DNA from: Gentiana macrophylla
Lineage: Eukaryota; Streptophyta; Magnoliopsida; Gentianales; Gentianaceae
Direction: 5' to 3'
Length of the DNA: 64,000 bases
Assembly (NCBI GenBank): GCA_026214975.1
Contig: CM047817.1
Location: forward strand, 93,786,773-93,850,772
Notes under the pieces: model-generated
The model's database searches: none
Seen by the model: the letters and a program-made list of their open reading frames with translations, nothing else
Told to the model about the DNA's origin: nothing
In this document: positions 44,584-55,296 of the stretch, piece by piece
How the letters are laid out: each line of letters starts with the position of its first letter
Numbering within the stretch: the stretch's first letter is position 1
Translations under genes and position numbers: made by a program

Positions 44584-44613
44584 ATCTATATCTATATCTA
44601 TATCTATATCTAT
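44584..44613. repeat. (TATCTA)n microsatellite
   Basis: About five hexamer units at the proposed 5' edge of the Helitron. Confidence 0.9.
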
Positions 44614-44887
44614 ATATATTTGAAAGGATGATTTAACCCGATTACCTGGAAATAAGAACCAAACCCGTAAAATAAACCGATGTATACCCGTTCTTATCAA
44701 CATGTGCATCCTTTGTACAACTCATTTCCTAAATTCGTGCAACCACTCCAGAAAATCTCGACGAAAGCCTTATGAAATCTCGAAATCAAGATCGCTCTAA
44801 CAATCTCAATTGAAAATCAGTCACTCAAATTTCAAATCCTTTTTATAGCTGTATTTTCAGGATCACATCATATCTGCAACAAACCCC

Positions 44888-45406
44888 ATGGATAATCAGT
44901 CTTCCAAGATTTATACACTTACTCCTCCGAAATGTTATTGCTCATTAGTTAAAGAGGTAAAATTTACAGTAATTTATCATTTTGGTCGACTGATATGATT
45001 TAAAATCTGTGATTTGCCTTAAATCAGGATTTCTTTTTTTCATATCTAAAGTAATTTCATAGTTTTTTTTTCTCTTCATGTTGTCCCATTATCTTTTTGT
45101 CCTACTTGATGACTGAATGCTACATTCTTCTGATTCATGACTTCATATTAGCTAATGCTTTGGCAATGAATATTGATGCAAAATGATATGTATTTCTTAT
45201 TCAACGTGTAAAGAAGTTTTCATTTTTTGTTGTCTTTATTTTATAACGTGCACCAATTTTCATCAAATTTGTAGATTTTTGAATTGGATGTTGCGGATAT
45301 ACCGCTTTCGAGAGAATGTTTCTTTGAGAAGCTATTTAAGAATTCTCAATTAAGTCCGAGAGTTGTGGTCAATGAAGATAAATCTGAATTCCGGATTGAT
45401 TCTTGA
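44888..45406 (+). pseudogene. Two-exon coding-like fragment inside the Helitron
   Basis: Exon 44888-44956 starts MDNQSSKIYTLTPPKC and ends at GAG|GTAAAA. Exon 45275-45406 begins after an aaatttgtag acceptor and reads IFELDVADIPLSREC then FRIDS and TGA. The two join in phase 0 to make about 66 residues. The stop coincides with a GTGAGT donor, so it may be a splice-site readthrough of a longer gene. Family not recognised. Confidence 0.4.
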
Positions 45407-46098
45407 GTGAGTAATATCTGATTAATACTTATGATGTAAGATTCTTATCCGGATTGTTCCTTTTCATAGGGCTTCTTCTTTTCCATTATCTCATTATATT
45501 CAATTTAATGTTTAGTTGTATAGTTTTTTTAATGCTCCGTAGAATTTCGTCTCTATAAGAGTTCTTTAGTTTATCTAAAGCTTAAACTATCCGAACTCAT
45601 GGGTTTTCGATTCAGATGTTGATACTTACTTTCCTGCTATGTGTTGATCAGAATTCATGTAATATTCATGGATATAGTGTTTATTTGTTTGAGTCTTATT
45701 TATTGATTCTCATTTTCGGTGATGTAGGTGGTGGTATGACATATGCACAAGATTGAGTTGGACATTGAGGGAGAGAGGTGCGAGGAAGACATGGGTGCTA
45801 ACGATGAATCAGAGGGCGTCGACGCAAATATTGTATTGGGAGACCCCATACTTGAATTTGATTATGTTTTTTTAGGAGCATGGGTACACAATATTTGCTA
45901 ATGAAAAAAACTTTGTTTCGGACTAAGCATTTTTGTATTATCACCTCCCATATTTTCTAATTGTAAAGATTCCAGCAGACTTCATTGAAATCATTCATTT
46001 CGTCTTGCATGATTTTTTGTTCTACTCCTTTCATTCATGTCCCCTTGCTGCGGTTCCTCCACAGAGGCGTCGGACAATGAGAGAACCATTCTCACGAA

Positions 46099-46191
46099 TG
46101 TTGCATTGTTGTTGATAATAGAAATTCTTCGATTTCGGAGAGCCCATTAAGCGGTATGTTGCATTGTTGTTGATAATAGAAATTCTTCGAT
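46099..46191. repeat. 35-bp direct duplication
   Basis: A sequence beginning tgttgcattgttgttgataa is repeated at 46099-46133 and 46157-46191. Confidence 0.9.
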
Positions 46192-46507
46192 ATCCGGCCT
46201 TCTATCCGCACACTCTCACCTTCTAATTTCTGGTGAAAGTGAAGAGAAAAAAAAGGTCATGTTTCCTGTTTTTCTCCATTATTATCAGCAATTTGTCACT
46301 TTTTTGTTTGATTCATAATGGGGCTCATTTGGTACGTTTGCTCGGTGATTTTTCTTTTCTTTTCAACCCCTATCTCTCCTTGAATTTTTTACAATGTTTA
46401 TCTTATTTGATAAGATATTACTGTTAGTGTTAATGAACATCTTGGAGCCATTAATCAAGCACACTCAATCTTAAACCTATACTAATTTGTTTTATTTCTT
46501 ATTGTAG

Positions 46508-46683
46508 TTGTGGGTGGTGGTTGGGTTCGTTTTGGGGGCTGCAGTCACCATAGCAGTGGAAAACTCAACTGGTGCGGGAAAGATTCATGTGCTTAAGATC
46601 TTACTCCCATTGTCTAAGGAAATTTACAAGATTGTTCATGTCTTCATGACTATTGCGCCGGCCATCGTCTTATTATCATGCAG
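46508..46683 (+). pseudogene. Exon-like fragment encoding membrane-type peptide
   Basis: A polypyrimidine-rich cttattgtag acceptor is followed by 176 bp of open frame and a TGCAG|GTAGAA donor. The peptide (LWVVVGFVLGAAVTIAVENS then HVLKILLPLSKEIYK and FMTIAPAIVLLSC) has two hydrophobic stretches typical of a membrane protein. It is probably a captured host exon; the parent is not recognised. Confidence 0.5.
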
Positions 46684-47746
46684 GTAGAATACATTCTCTT
46701 TCTTAGCTTTGAGTTTATTGCTGGTCATATGTGCAAATCATGTTTATTAATTAGTTTCCTTTGTAAATATGTGATATTTATGCGTGAAAAATCGAGCATG
46801 TGGGACTTCCGGAACAGAGTAAACACTTTCCAACATGCTTTCGACAACGGATGTTGATCATACAATAACTGCTATTGAAAAGGAGAACATCTTTCAACAT
46901 CTAAAGGAAACATGTTTAAGCTCTTAGATTTCAAATTATTGGCAGGAAAGGAGTTGGAAATGGATTAGTGGTTGATGTCTTCCTTTTTTTGTTTTGAATT
47001 TTTTTTTCCGGTGAGACAAGACGTTACATTTTCTATGCTAAGATGTCTTTCGAATTGTTTCTCTTGAAGAGTATTCCAGTGTAACAATATTTTTTCTCAT
47101 TTTTTGTTGTATCATGGATGACGTTTTACGGTAACATGGTTCAATGTGTAATATTTTCACTTCGGTTAGTTTTTCGTTTGTTTTTTTTTTTTTTTTCACT
47201 TACGGTAACATGGTTTAATGTGTCAAACATGAAAGACTATCATTAGTGTTGTTGTTTATTTTAAATTTGGCCAACATGTTAAGAGTAGTTGTTGTCCTTC
47301 ACTTTTGTTCATCTTCGTATGGGTGACTGCCAACATGCATGTTTGAGGCTGAAATATATGTCCTCAGGAGGTGAATCTTAAAGCTCTTGCTGCTTTGTGA
47401 AAGGATTTATAGTTTCAGTTAATTTAATGCTCTTGCGGTCTTGCCTTTGTGAAAGGCTTTAGAGTTATAGATGTGTGCTTCTTTATGGATAATTGGATAC
47501 CATAGGAAATTGCTTTTTAATTGCTTTTCTTATTTAACCGCACCTAATGTTTTTACAATTTTGAAGTTAATCCTTTTTCTAAGCTATATAATGAACAAGT
47601 TTTTAGGTAAATCACCCTTCATTTTCGATGATAGTTATAACTTTTTGGGAGATGCCTTTTGATTCATTGTGATTTTTTTGACTAATACTAATTGGTTTTC
47701 TTTATTGATCTATTTTTTAACTTCTCATGTTGATCTGTGGAATTTC

Positions 47747-47869
47747 ATGGTTCGACATGGTCATTTGTTTGACCCTTTACCCCTTACCTATTTGGATTTG
47801 AACATCGAAATTTACTTGCATGGTTTACTTCACCGAAAGAAATTCAACGCTCGAGTTGTTGGAATGAAT
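47747..47869 (+). pseudogene. Exon-like fragment ending at GTAAGT
   Basis: An ATG opens 41 codons (MVRHGHLFDPLPLTYLDLNI, LHRKKFNARVVGMN) ending at a perfect AAT|GTAAGT donor. It lies inside the Helitron and may be another captured exon. Confidence 0.35.
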
Positions 47870-49017
47870 GTAAGTCTTCGTCATTGCTGAATTTGGCTTC
47901 TTGATCTGTGATCATTTAAAAATGATTTTGCTACTCCTGAATACTTATTGATTTGTTGCGGTAACCCTCGCTTTATTCTCATGTATAATCGAGGGAATTC
48001 GTTCATTACTGATGCATCTCTTTCTTAGCTCCCGCTTGAAACTAATTAGGTCTGATATTTGTCTTCCCGCAAATTACGTCCATTGATTTTCTAAGTATTC
48101 GAATAATCCAATGAACGGAATAGAGCTTCATATACCGCTCATGTTAATAAGAATCGACTTATTTCCGGCTCATTTCATGGCGTTATAAGTATCGTTCTTG
48201 ATTAGATGTTGTCGGAGATTGGGACGTGGCTTCTTCTTAGTTAGCCCGTTCTTGATTTTTATCGCGGCGTTGAACCCGATAAACGTTTAATCTTTCATGT
48301 TTGGTAACCTTATGTGATATTTAATTTTAGTTGCAAAGAGACATACGAGGCTCGACATCATTTGAGTACTTCAAATTGACAATTGTATGGTGTAATAATG
48401 TGCAAGTGGGTTGTTGTTACCTTATACTCTACATAAGATCTCCGGCTAATGAAATAGTGCATTTTTTCCCATATGTTCAGCTGATGTCTTCTGTTTCATA
48501 TAATTAGGTATCTGACATATTAAGAAGGCAAAAAGAGAAGCCAAAAAGAGGTTTGCACCCATCTTTGCTATTGGGAAGCCATTTGCTTTTGCCCCTATTA
48601 TAGAAGTTCTTGACACTTGAGGATTCATCTCAATTATCATTACCTCTCCATCAACATAGTAGATGGAAAATTGAACATGTCGTACTTATGAACAACTTGA
48701 CATTTCATTGGTATCTTATTTGATGTTATTGATTACAATGGAATATTCGTATTTGCATCTTTGAAGTTTTATTTATAATTTGCTATTCACTAATTATTAT
48801 CTTTTCATGTGTGTAAAATTGAATATCCGTAGTATAGATTCATTTATATTTAATCTTTATCGCCGTGCATCACACGGGTAAAAGGCTAGTTTAATAAGAA
48901 GAAAGAGTGTTTTAACGGGCCTTTGTTTACACTTATCATAATTTTATTTTATTTGATTATTGTGAGTATTACATTTATCTCACACACTCACACTTATATT
49001 TTCTTAAATTGAATATA

Positions 49018-49860
49018 TGCAGGAAAAACAAAAATGACAAAAAAAGGCTCCCAAAATTGAGTACTACCAAAAAAAGAGACCAACCAAAAGAAATAAACCT
49101 AAGCGACATAGTACTCAATAAACAGTCACTTTCTAAGGTAAATCGATTTGTATACAATCATTTAAATCACATAATATGTCTTATAATTGTCATTCCAAGA
49201 CAGGTGTATACTATCGCTTCTCAAGAATAATATCGTAGAGGTCAAAATTATTAATAACCTTTGGTACAACTCATGCATGCATGGAATGTAAAAAAGCAGT
49301 AACATGAGGACCGAGTGGCTGGCAATGTTTTAATTGTGGCAACTTTGGAATAAAACAACAACCAAGGTTAAGCTAAATTAGTATTATTTTGCTTAACCAA
49401 AAAAAAAAATACAACTAACAACAATTTGCTTTTGTCTAATAACTTATTTATTACTTATGCACATTACTAATATATGATGAACATACACACACAGGAAAAC
49501 GGCAACTCCTACTGCTATGATAAGCTGAGTAGTCCCAATACAGAAGAATACAAGTTCTTATTCAGATTCAATGGGCACATGGATTATACTAATGATACAC
49601 CAAAGTTGATTGCGAGGTTGTGCAAAATCTACAATCCAAGGCTCGATTGATCAAAAGTTGCTTGAAGATACTGACAAGAAATCTTTGGAAGAACCTGAAA
49701 AGTTACAAGCACATCCTCGGTGAAAATAAACAAAAGAAAGAAAAGTCGGGTTAATGCAAGCAATGACAACAGTCCAATTCACATTGAAGACGACGAGTTG
49801 ATTGGAACAATAAGACAGAAAATCAGGCTTTCGAAAATAAAACAAGAAAAAGATTGAGTT
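49018..49860 (+). pseudogene. RPA1-like protein, C-terminal exons with zinc ribbon
   Basis: An atatgcag acceptor opens an exon reading KNKNDKKRLPKLS and EINLSDIVLNKQSLSK, ending AAG|GTAAAT. After an intron (acceptor ccaagacag, 49202) the RPA zinc ribbon follows: WYNSC, then ECKKAV, then GPSGWQCFNCGNF. A catg duplication at about 49273-49280 shifts the frame between WYNSCM and ECKK, and a TGA follows KKAVT. A later exon (from about 49496) reads ENGNSYCYDKLSSPN and LFRFNGHMDYTNDTPKLIAR. The CX2C...CX2C pattern is the DNA-binding zinc site of RPA1. It pairs with the N-terminal part at 43.8-44.3 kb. Confidence 0.72.
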
Positions 49861-50051
49861 ACTGAATAAAAGTTGGGTTTTATTTGGGTTTTATTTACAC
49901 TATCTTGGTTGTAACGTTTATGGTTGATGATATATTGACGCTCATTATATTATATCAATTTTTTATGGAGTATTTTTTCCTTAAGGATTAATGTTTTATG
50001 AGTTTTATTTTATTTTATTTTCCTTTATACTATATATTCAAGTATAGTGCA

Positions 50052-50371
50052 TCTATACTAATAAACCAAAATTGGCGGTAAAATTACATTATGAAGACCA
50101 AGTTTTTATTTAAACAGAAATTGAAATATACACACGCACACACACATTTTATCCCCACTAGGTTAAGAGCTCGAAACATTCAGGTTAAGAGCCACAGTAA
50201 TTACTACTGGGCCAATTTTGTTGGCTTTGCAAGACTAATTTAAATCAACAACAAGACATGTATTACAAATTCAAAAATTAACCCCAGCAATATATAACAA
50301 ATAATAAACACTACAACAACAATAAACACATTAAAGACACGCCACGCGTGCAGCGACGTGTCTTTTACTAG
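50052..50371 (+). mobile_element. Short non-autonomous Helitron (320 bp)
   Basis: Starts TCTATACTAATAAA after host A (50051) and ends ttttaCTAG before host T (50372). A 9-bp-stem hairpin (aaagacacg ... cgtgtcttt) lies just upstream of the CTAG end. These are the Helitron terminal rules: 5' TC, 3' hairpin plus CTRR, insertion between A and T. It has no coding capacity. Confidence 0.75.
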
Positions 50372-50372
50372 T

Positions 50373-50577
50373 ATGCTTAAAAAACAAAAGATTTGTGTGG
50401 TATGCCTCAAAACAATAACATTTGAAAAATATGCCTGAAAAGCATTTCGTTACGTATTCGCTACCGAATTGCTACTTAATAGCTACGTAATCGCTACGAA
50501 TTGCTTTACAAGCATATTTTTCAAATGTTATCTTTTGAGGCATACCACACAAATAAACAACTTTTTAATCATATTTT
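50373..50577. mobile_element. Fold-back MITE with long inverted repeats
   Basis: The left arm tttgtgtggtatgcctcaaa (from 50392) is matched by tttgaggcataccacacaaa (to 50553). Pairing continues inward with aataacatttgaaaaatatgc and outward with ttaaaaa-type bases. The ~60-bp centre holds repeated gctac motifs. No target duplication is certain. Confidence 0.7.
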
Positions 50578-50618
50578 TCAAGATTCCCATAATATAATGA
50601 CCACTTGAACCAAAAAAA

Positions 50619-50619
<1 letters not shown>

Positions 50620-50686
<67 letters not shown>
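50620..50686. repeat. (AT)n microsatellite
   Basis: About 60 bp of nearly perfect AT dinucleotides. Confidence 0.95.
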
Positions 50687-50690
<4 letters not shown>

Positions 50691-51047
50691 ATCTAAAACC
50701 CGTGCATAATGCACGAGACGGCTCAACTTCTTTAAACATATTGTCAGGACGGTCGACATGTGACTCAACATGCACGACCGGACCGAAATCGGATTAGTCG
50801 GACCAGCTGGGTTACGGATACCGGGATTTAAGCAAAAAAAAAGGACATCTGACATGTAATTAGTTAACATAAAAATAAGAACTTACAAAGCAATATGATT
50901 GTAAAACCACAAAATAAAATGACGACATCATGCTTATGACGATCCGGAGCACGGTTATCACAATCCTTATATTACTTACAATATCTACTTCAATATAAAC
51001 TTCAAATCCGTGATCTGCATTATAATCATACCAAAAAAAACTTCCAA
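50687..51047. other. Non-coding spacer
   Basis: No gene. It starts with a hairpin-forming cccgtgcataatgcacgag (about 50699), which resembles a Helitron 3' hairpin on the minus strand but lacks a clean CTRR end. Confidence 0.5.
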
Positions 51048-51705
51048 AATTCAAAATTATTATTCAAATTCTTGTTTCCTTTTACTTGACATTCCAAAAA
51101 TAATGTATTGAATTCATAATTACTATTCAAATTCATATTTTATTTTACTTGAAATTCCAAAAATACTACATTGAATTAATAATTATAATTCAAATCCTTA
51201 TTTCCTTTCACTTATCTTCAATTATTTCCTTTTACTTGTTATTCCAAAAATATTGCATTAAGTTAATAATTATTATTCAAATTCAAAATTCAAAATTCAT
51301 ATTTTTATTTCCTCTTACTTGAGATGCAAAAAATATTTCATTAAATTCATAATTATTATTCAAACTCAAAATTCAAATTCTTATTTAGTTTTATTGGGGA
51401 TTTCAAAAAAATTTCATCAATTTCAAAATTATTCATTGATATATAATTATTATTCAAATTCAAAATCCAAAATTCAAATATTTATTTCCTTTCACTTGAG
51501 ATTCCAAAATACTGCATTGAATGCAAAATTATTATTTAAATTCAAAATTCCAATTCTTATTTCCTTTTACTTAAGATTTTAAAATTTTAGCATTAATTTC
51601 GTAATTATTCACGGATATATAATTATTATTCAAAATTCAAAATAATTTTTATTTCCTTTTATTTGAGATTCCAAAAATACTGCATTAAATGCATAATTAG
51701 TTGAG
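51048..51705. repeat. AT-rich minisatellite, about 8 degenerate units
   Basis: Units of about 60-105 bp share the order attccaaaaata, tgcattgaatt, aattattattcaaattc and atttccttttacttgag. Eight recurrences of the ccaaaaata-type core were counted from about 51092 to 51668. It ends at the left edge of the second chimeric repeat. Confidence 0.85.
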
Positions 51706-51714
51706 TACCTTGGG

Positions 51715-53438
51715 GTTAGCTGGTAATTGACTATGATATCACCTATAACGCCATAAAATTTAGGCTTAGCAGCGTTATTGGAGGCATAATGTATCCATTT
51801 AACAATTTAGATTCGTCGTCTTTTCTTGATCTGTAATGGTTAAGGCGGTCCAACAACCTCTGTAAAGTTTAGGAAATTTAAGCTCCTAACCCCACCTTGT
51901 TAAAACCTCGTAGCAGCAAAACTCAAAGGAAAAAATCTACTATGAGGAAAGAGTACGTATGTTCATTGCTAAGTCAAAATAAAGGGGAAAAACCCACCGA
52001 AAGACCCTAAGCTAAATTCTCCAAGTGAATTTGTTATTTTTTGTTCCCACCCACAGGAATCACTTTCTTCTTTTTGATCTCCTGGATCATTGTGCGAAGT
52101 GTGAGACTCGTCTCAGTATCTAGAGTATTAAGATGTGGAGTAAGTTTTCTTGTTTGTCCACACAAAGCTAGGCTTCAGCTTTTGTTCCATAGGGAGGACC
52201 CAAAAACCATGCTCTGATTCCCCATAAACGGACAACCTTTTTTCTTCACTGACATCATCCTCCTCATCTTCAGTGTCTTCTCTATCCTTAGTCAAGAAAG
52301 TGATTTTAGAATTTTTTTACCTCCAAAAGACAAAGGTCGTGACAAAAACGGTTTATTGATGTTAGCTAAGTGAACCTCTGGAATAAAGTTAAATTCATTA
52401 GAGGATGACAGGCGCAAATTAAGGCGATTCTCAATTTTCATCTTATCATCCACATGAAACGTGATCATACACGGGTATGAATAAATTAAATAGGTTCAAA
52501 AGTAATCCAAGTGAGGATCATTGGATAGCCCTTGACAGGATGTTAAGGTATTTGAAGTTTACAATGAACCTCGGAATACAGTATACCAGATATCCAGCAG
52601 TATTGGAAGGATATTGTGATGTGAAATGGATTTATGAGCCTAAATCCACTTGTGGATATGTATTCACTGTTGGTGGTGGTGTAGTGTCCTGGAAATCCTC
52701 AAAACAAACATGCATAGCTCGATCCACTATGGAATCCGAGTTTATTGCATTGGATAAAGCTGGAGAAGAAGCATAGTGGCTTCGGAATTTTTTAAAGGAT
52801 ATTCCATGTTGGTCAAAGCCAATTCCTCCTATCAGCATACATAGTGATTGTATGTCAACTATAGGACGCGCACAAAATTGTATGTATAATGGTAAGTCTC
52901 GACATAAACGTTGTAGACATAATACCATCAAACAATTGATCTCTAATGGTGTGATTTTCATTGATTACATAAAATCAAATGAGAATCTTGCGGATCGCTG
53001 ACAAAAGGTTTACATAGAGAGATTAGACGATGTCAATATTGACAAACAGAATATGACTAAAGCCTATTACGAATGTTCCTTTATAGTGTCAACCCAACCA
53101 TAGTATTTGGAGATCTCAAGATCATGGTTCAAAACGGACACTAAGTTATAATGGACATGTAGCATTTACCCATTCTCGTTAGAACAAAAGTGTTGTATCT
53201 TTGATGGGTTTAAGTTAAGCATAAAACTTTTAGTGATTCCTATAACTTGGTAAAGCCATGTGGGATATTGCAAAGTACTCTTTATAGGAGGTCACCTATG
53301 TAAGAGGAAGTGTGACCACTTCGTGAGAATTTATGGGCTGAATTAAGCTAAAACATTTCTGAAACCAAGGTTGTCCAGGGCCAAAATGGACACAACCATG
53401 AGAACTTCGAAGGCCAAAGGGTCTATTGTGTAGGTATC
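51715..53438 (+). mobile_element. Chimeric repeat, copy 2
   Basis: Second copy of 5041-6781 with few differences. The RNase H frame lacks three residues present in copy 1, and the antisense ORF is shifted by a shorter T run. The homology ends at taggtatc, where the LTR-like sequence of the next element begins. Confidence 0.85.
52477..53040 (+). pseudogene. Copia RT end and RNase H fragment (copy 2)
   Basis: Same reading as in copy 1: [43 protein letters not shown], stop TAG at the same place. The shared stop shows the fragment was already dead before duplication. Confidence 0.88.
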
Positions 53439-54536
53439 TCGTAACACTAATTCCGTATTTATCCCTCAAATACAAAGAAAGAAAACACGAAAATTGTGAC
53501 AACTAAAATTTTATTAATTTATAAAATAAAAGTGGTACAATCTCTTGAATCCTTTGATTCTCCCTTTTTTGTCGGTGATGATTAATGCTCTCCCGGATAT
53601 AGCGGGGTGCTTTTAATTTGGTGTTGATTGTTGACCTTCCGGATATAAGCGGAGCGCTTTTAATTTTGAGTTGACGACTCGGATATAAGCGGAGGTGCTT
53701 TTAATTTGAGTTGACGACTCGGATATAAGCGGAGGCGCCTTGAAGTTGACAAAGATTGGAAGGAACTTTATGTTACCTTCGATCCCTTGTTGAAGAACTT
53801 CAAGTCTTTTCTTGATCTTCGAATGTTGGAGATGTTTTTGGATTTTCTTCTTTTGAAGAACTTCCGGCCTTTTTTGGAAGATCTTTGATGCTTTTGGTGT
53901 TGCAGAGTGCCCAAGCTTTTGCTCGAGACTTTTCACCTTCTTTTGTCTTCTCTTTTCATTGTTCTCTGTCTTTTGAAGAACTTCAAGGATTTCTTGAAGA
54001 TCTTCGAGTGTTGTTGATGAATGCTTGAACCTTCTGGTTCTGGGATTTCTATCAACTCTTCAATGTCTTCTGTGTGTCTTTTGCAAATGACCAAGGCCTC
54101 CTATTTATAGTGGTGAATGGAAGCTAATGATTGATTTGCATTAAATGTAGGAAATATTCTGATTAATTTTAGACAATCTTTGGAATATTCTACATTTATT
54201 ATAAATCAATAAAATCTTCTAATTATATTTAAAAGATTTTATGATTTATTGTCTTCATATTATTTCCTAATATTTAATGTCGGAAAATAATATTAAACAA
54301 TTCCAATTTCATGGCATATTTAACATGTAACACATATAATGTGTCACACATATATTATTGTATAGCCATTGAAATTAATTAAATCTCTAATATTTATTTA
54401 AGAGATTTTAATCAATTATCTATTTTACATTATTCCTAGAATTTTTATAGGAAATAATGCAAAATAAATTTTTACTTAGAGACAAATGTATTATCGACAT
54501 ATATAATTATTCACATAAAATCACAGATCTACAAAT
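53439..54536 (-). mobile_element. LTR-like sequence at the 3' end of the Tat element
   Basis: Read on the minus strand, a probable LTR start tgtagatctgtg at 54536 follows the purine-rich cgagggcatt. A TATA box ctataaatag lies at 54110-54101. The downstream part holds tandem repeats (53595-53740) and repeated gaagaacttcaag-type motifs. The far terminus is uncertain, and no partner LTR is in the window. Confidence 0.45.
53595..53740. repeat. Tandem repeat, 40-bp unit, about 3.6 copies
   Basis: ggatataagcggag starts units at 53595 (degenerate), 53641, 53681 and 53721, each followed by tgcttttaatttgagttgac. Periods are 46, 40 and 40 bp. Confidence 0.9.
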
Positions 54537-54643
54537 GCCCTCGAGACTTGTTGTGTCGGTAAAACTTTCCGTAACGGCGAGTCTCGACACGATTTTCGAC
54601 ACATTTTGTTGACATGAAGGTGTCCAATTTGGGGGGACCCGTT

Positions 54644-54644
<1 letters not shown>

Positions 54645-54690
<46 letters not shown>

Positions 54691-55065
54691 GCAAGCCCAA
54701 CGCAGATAGCAAAATACATACAGCGTAATACGTCCCCCTTTCTTCAAGCCATGTAAACTTGAGGCGGCAATATTTCTTCTCTTTTTTTTTTCTTTCTCTT
54801 TCTTGTTGTTCAAGGGCAATTAAACTTGCCATAATTTCAGAATATATTTCTTTCACTACGGGCAAATTTGTAGATTCCCTCCTTCAAAAGACTATATAAG
54901 TAGCCTCTAGCTTGTAGAGAATGCATCATAGAGTTCGGTATATCTTCACCTCTTTATTGTCTAAATTTACATCCAGCGTCGAATAGCGGTAGCCATTGTT
55001 GACTGCTTCCTCTTTCTTTCTTTATAGACGTCTTAGCCCTTTTTTCTTGCCCCTCGTTCAGTTTC

Positions 55066-55096
<31 letters not shown>

Positions 55097-55210
55097 GTGT
55101 GTGCCCCCCCGGTCAGGGAGCAAGATGATCCCCACAGCATGTTATTGTTATTATTTATTAGAGCTCTCGATTCTCTTTCCCTCCCTATGCTTTATTACTA
55201 TTTTTTTCGA

Positions 55211-55254
<44 letters not shown>
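54645..55254. repeat. Three long T homopolymers upstream of the PMD gene
   Basis: T runs of 45 (54645-54689), 29 (55068-55096) and 41 nt (55214-55254). Further runs of about 15-20 T lie at 58.9-59.0 kb near the gene's 3' end. Confidence 0.95.
54893..54900 (+). promoter_or_regulatory. TATA box for the antisense PMD gene
   Basis: TATATAAG on the plus strand, 400 bp before the PMD ATG. A 5' untranslated intron with acceptor tatgcag at 55285 may lie between. Confidence 0.5.
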
Positions 55255-55255
<1 letters not shown>

Positions 55256-55296
55256 ACCCCTTTATTTTTGTGTGTGAGTATGCAGGTTTTCTCAAC

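Larger units (their letters stand above)
44609..48889 (+). mobile_element. Helitron, non-autonomous, with exon-like cassettes
   Basis: The 3' end is clear: hairpin ccgtg-catca-cacgg (48863-48877), then gtaaaaggCTAG ending at 48889 and followed by host T. The 5' end is proposed at TC 44609 (tctatatatatttgaaagg), preceded by host A. The upstream (TATCTA)n repeat allows shifts of 6 or 12 bp. No Rep/helicase is seen. It interrupts the RPA1-like pseudogene. Helitrons move by rolling-circle replication and often capture gene fragments. Confidence 0.6.

Noticed and set aside
50695..50720. Helitron 3' end on the minus strand
   Set aside because: The hairpin cgtgcattatgcacg is present, but the following bases do not give a CTRR terminus next to T.
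54507..54865. Poly-lysine minus-strand ORFs
   Set aside because: Produced by the 45-nt T run; no real protein.
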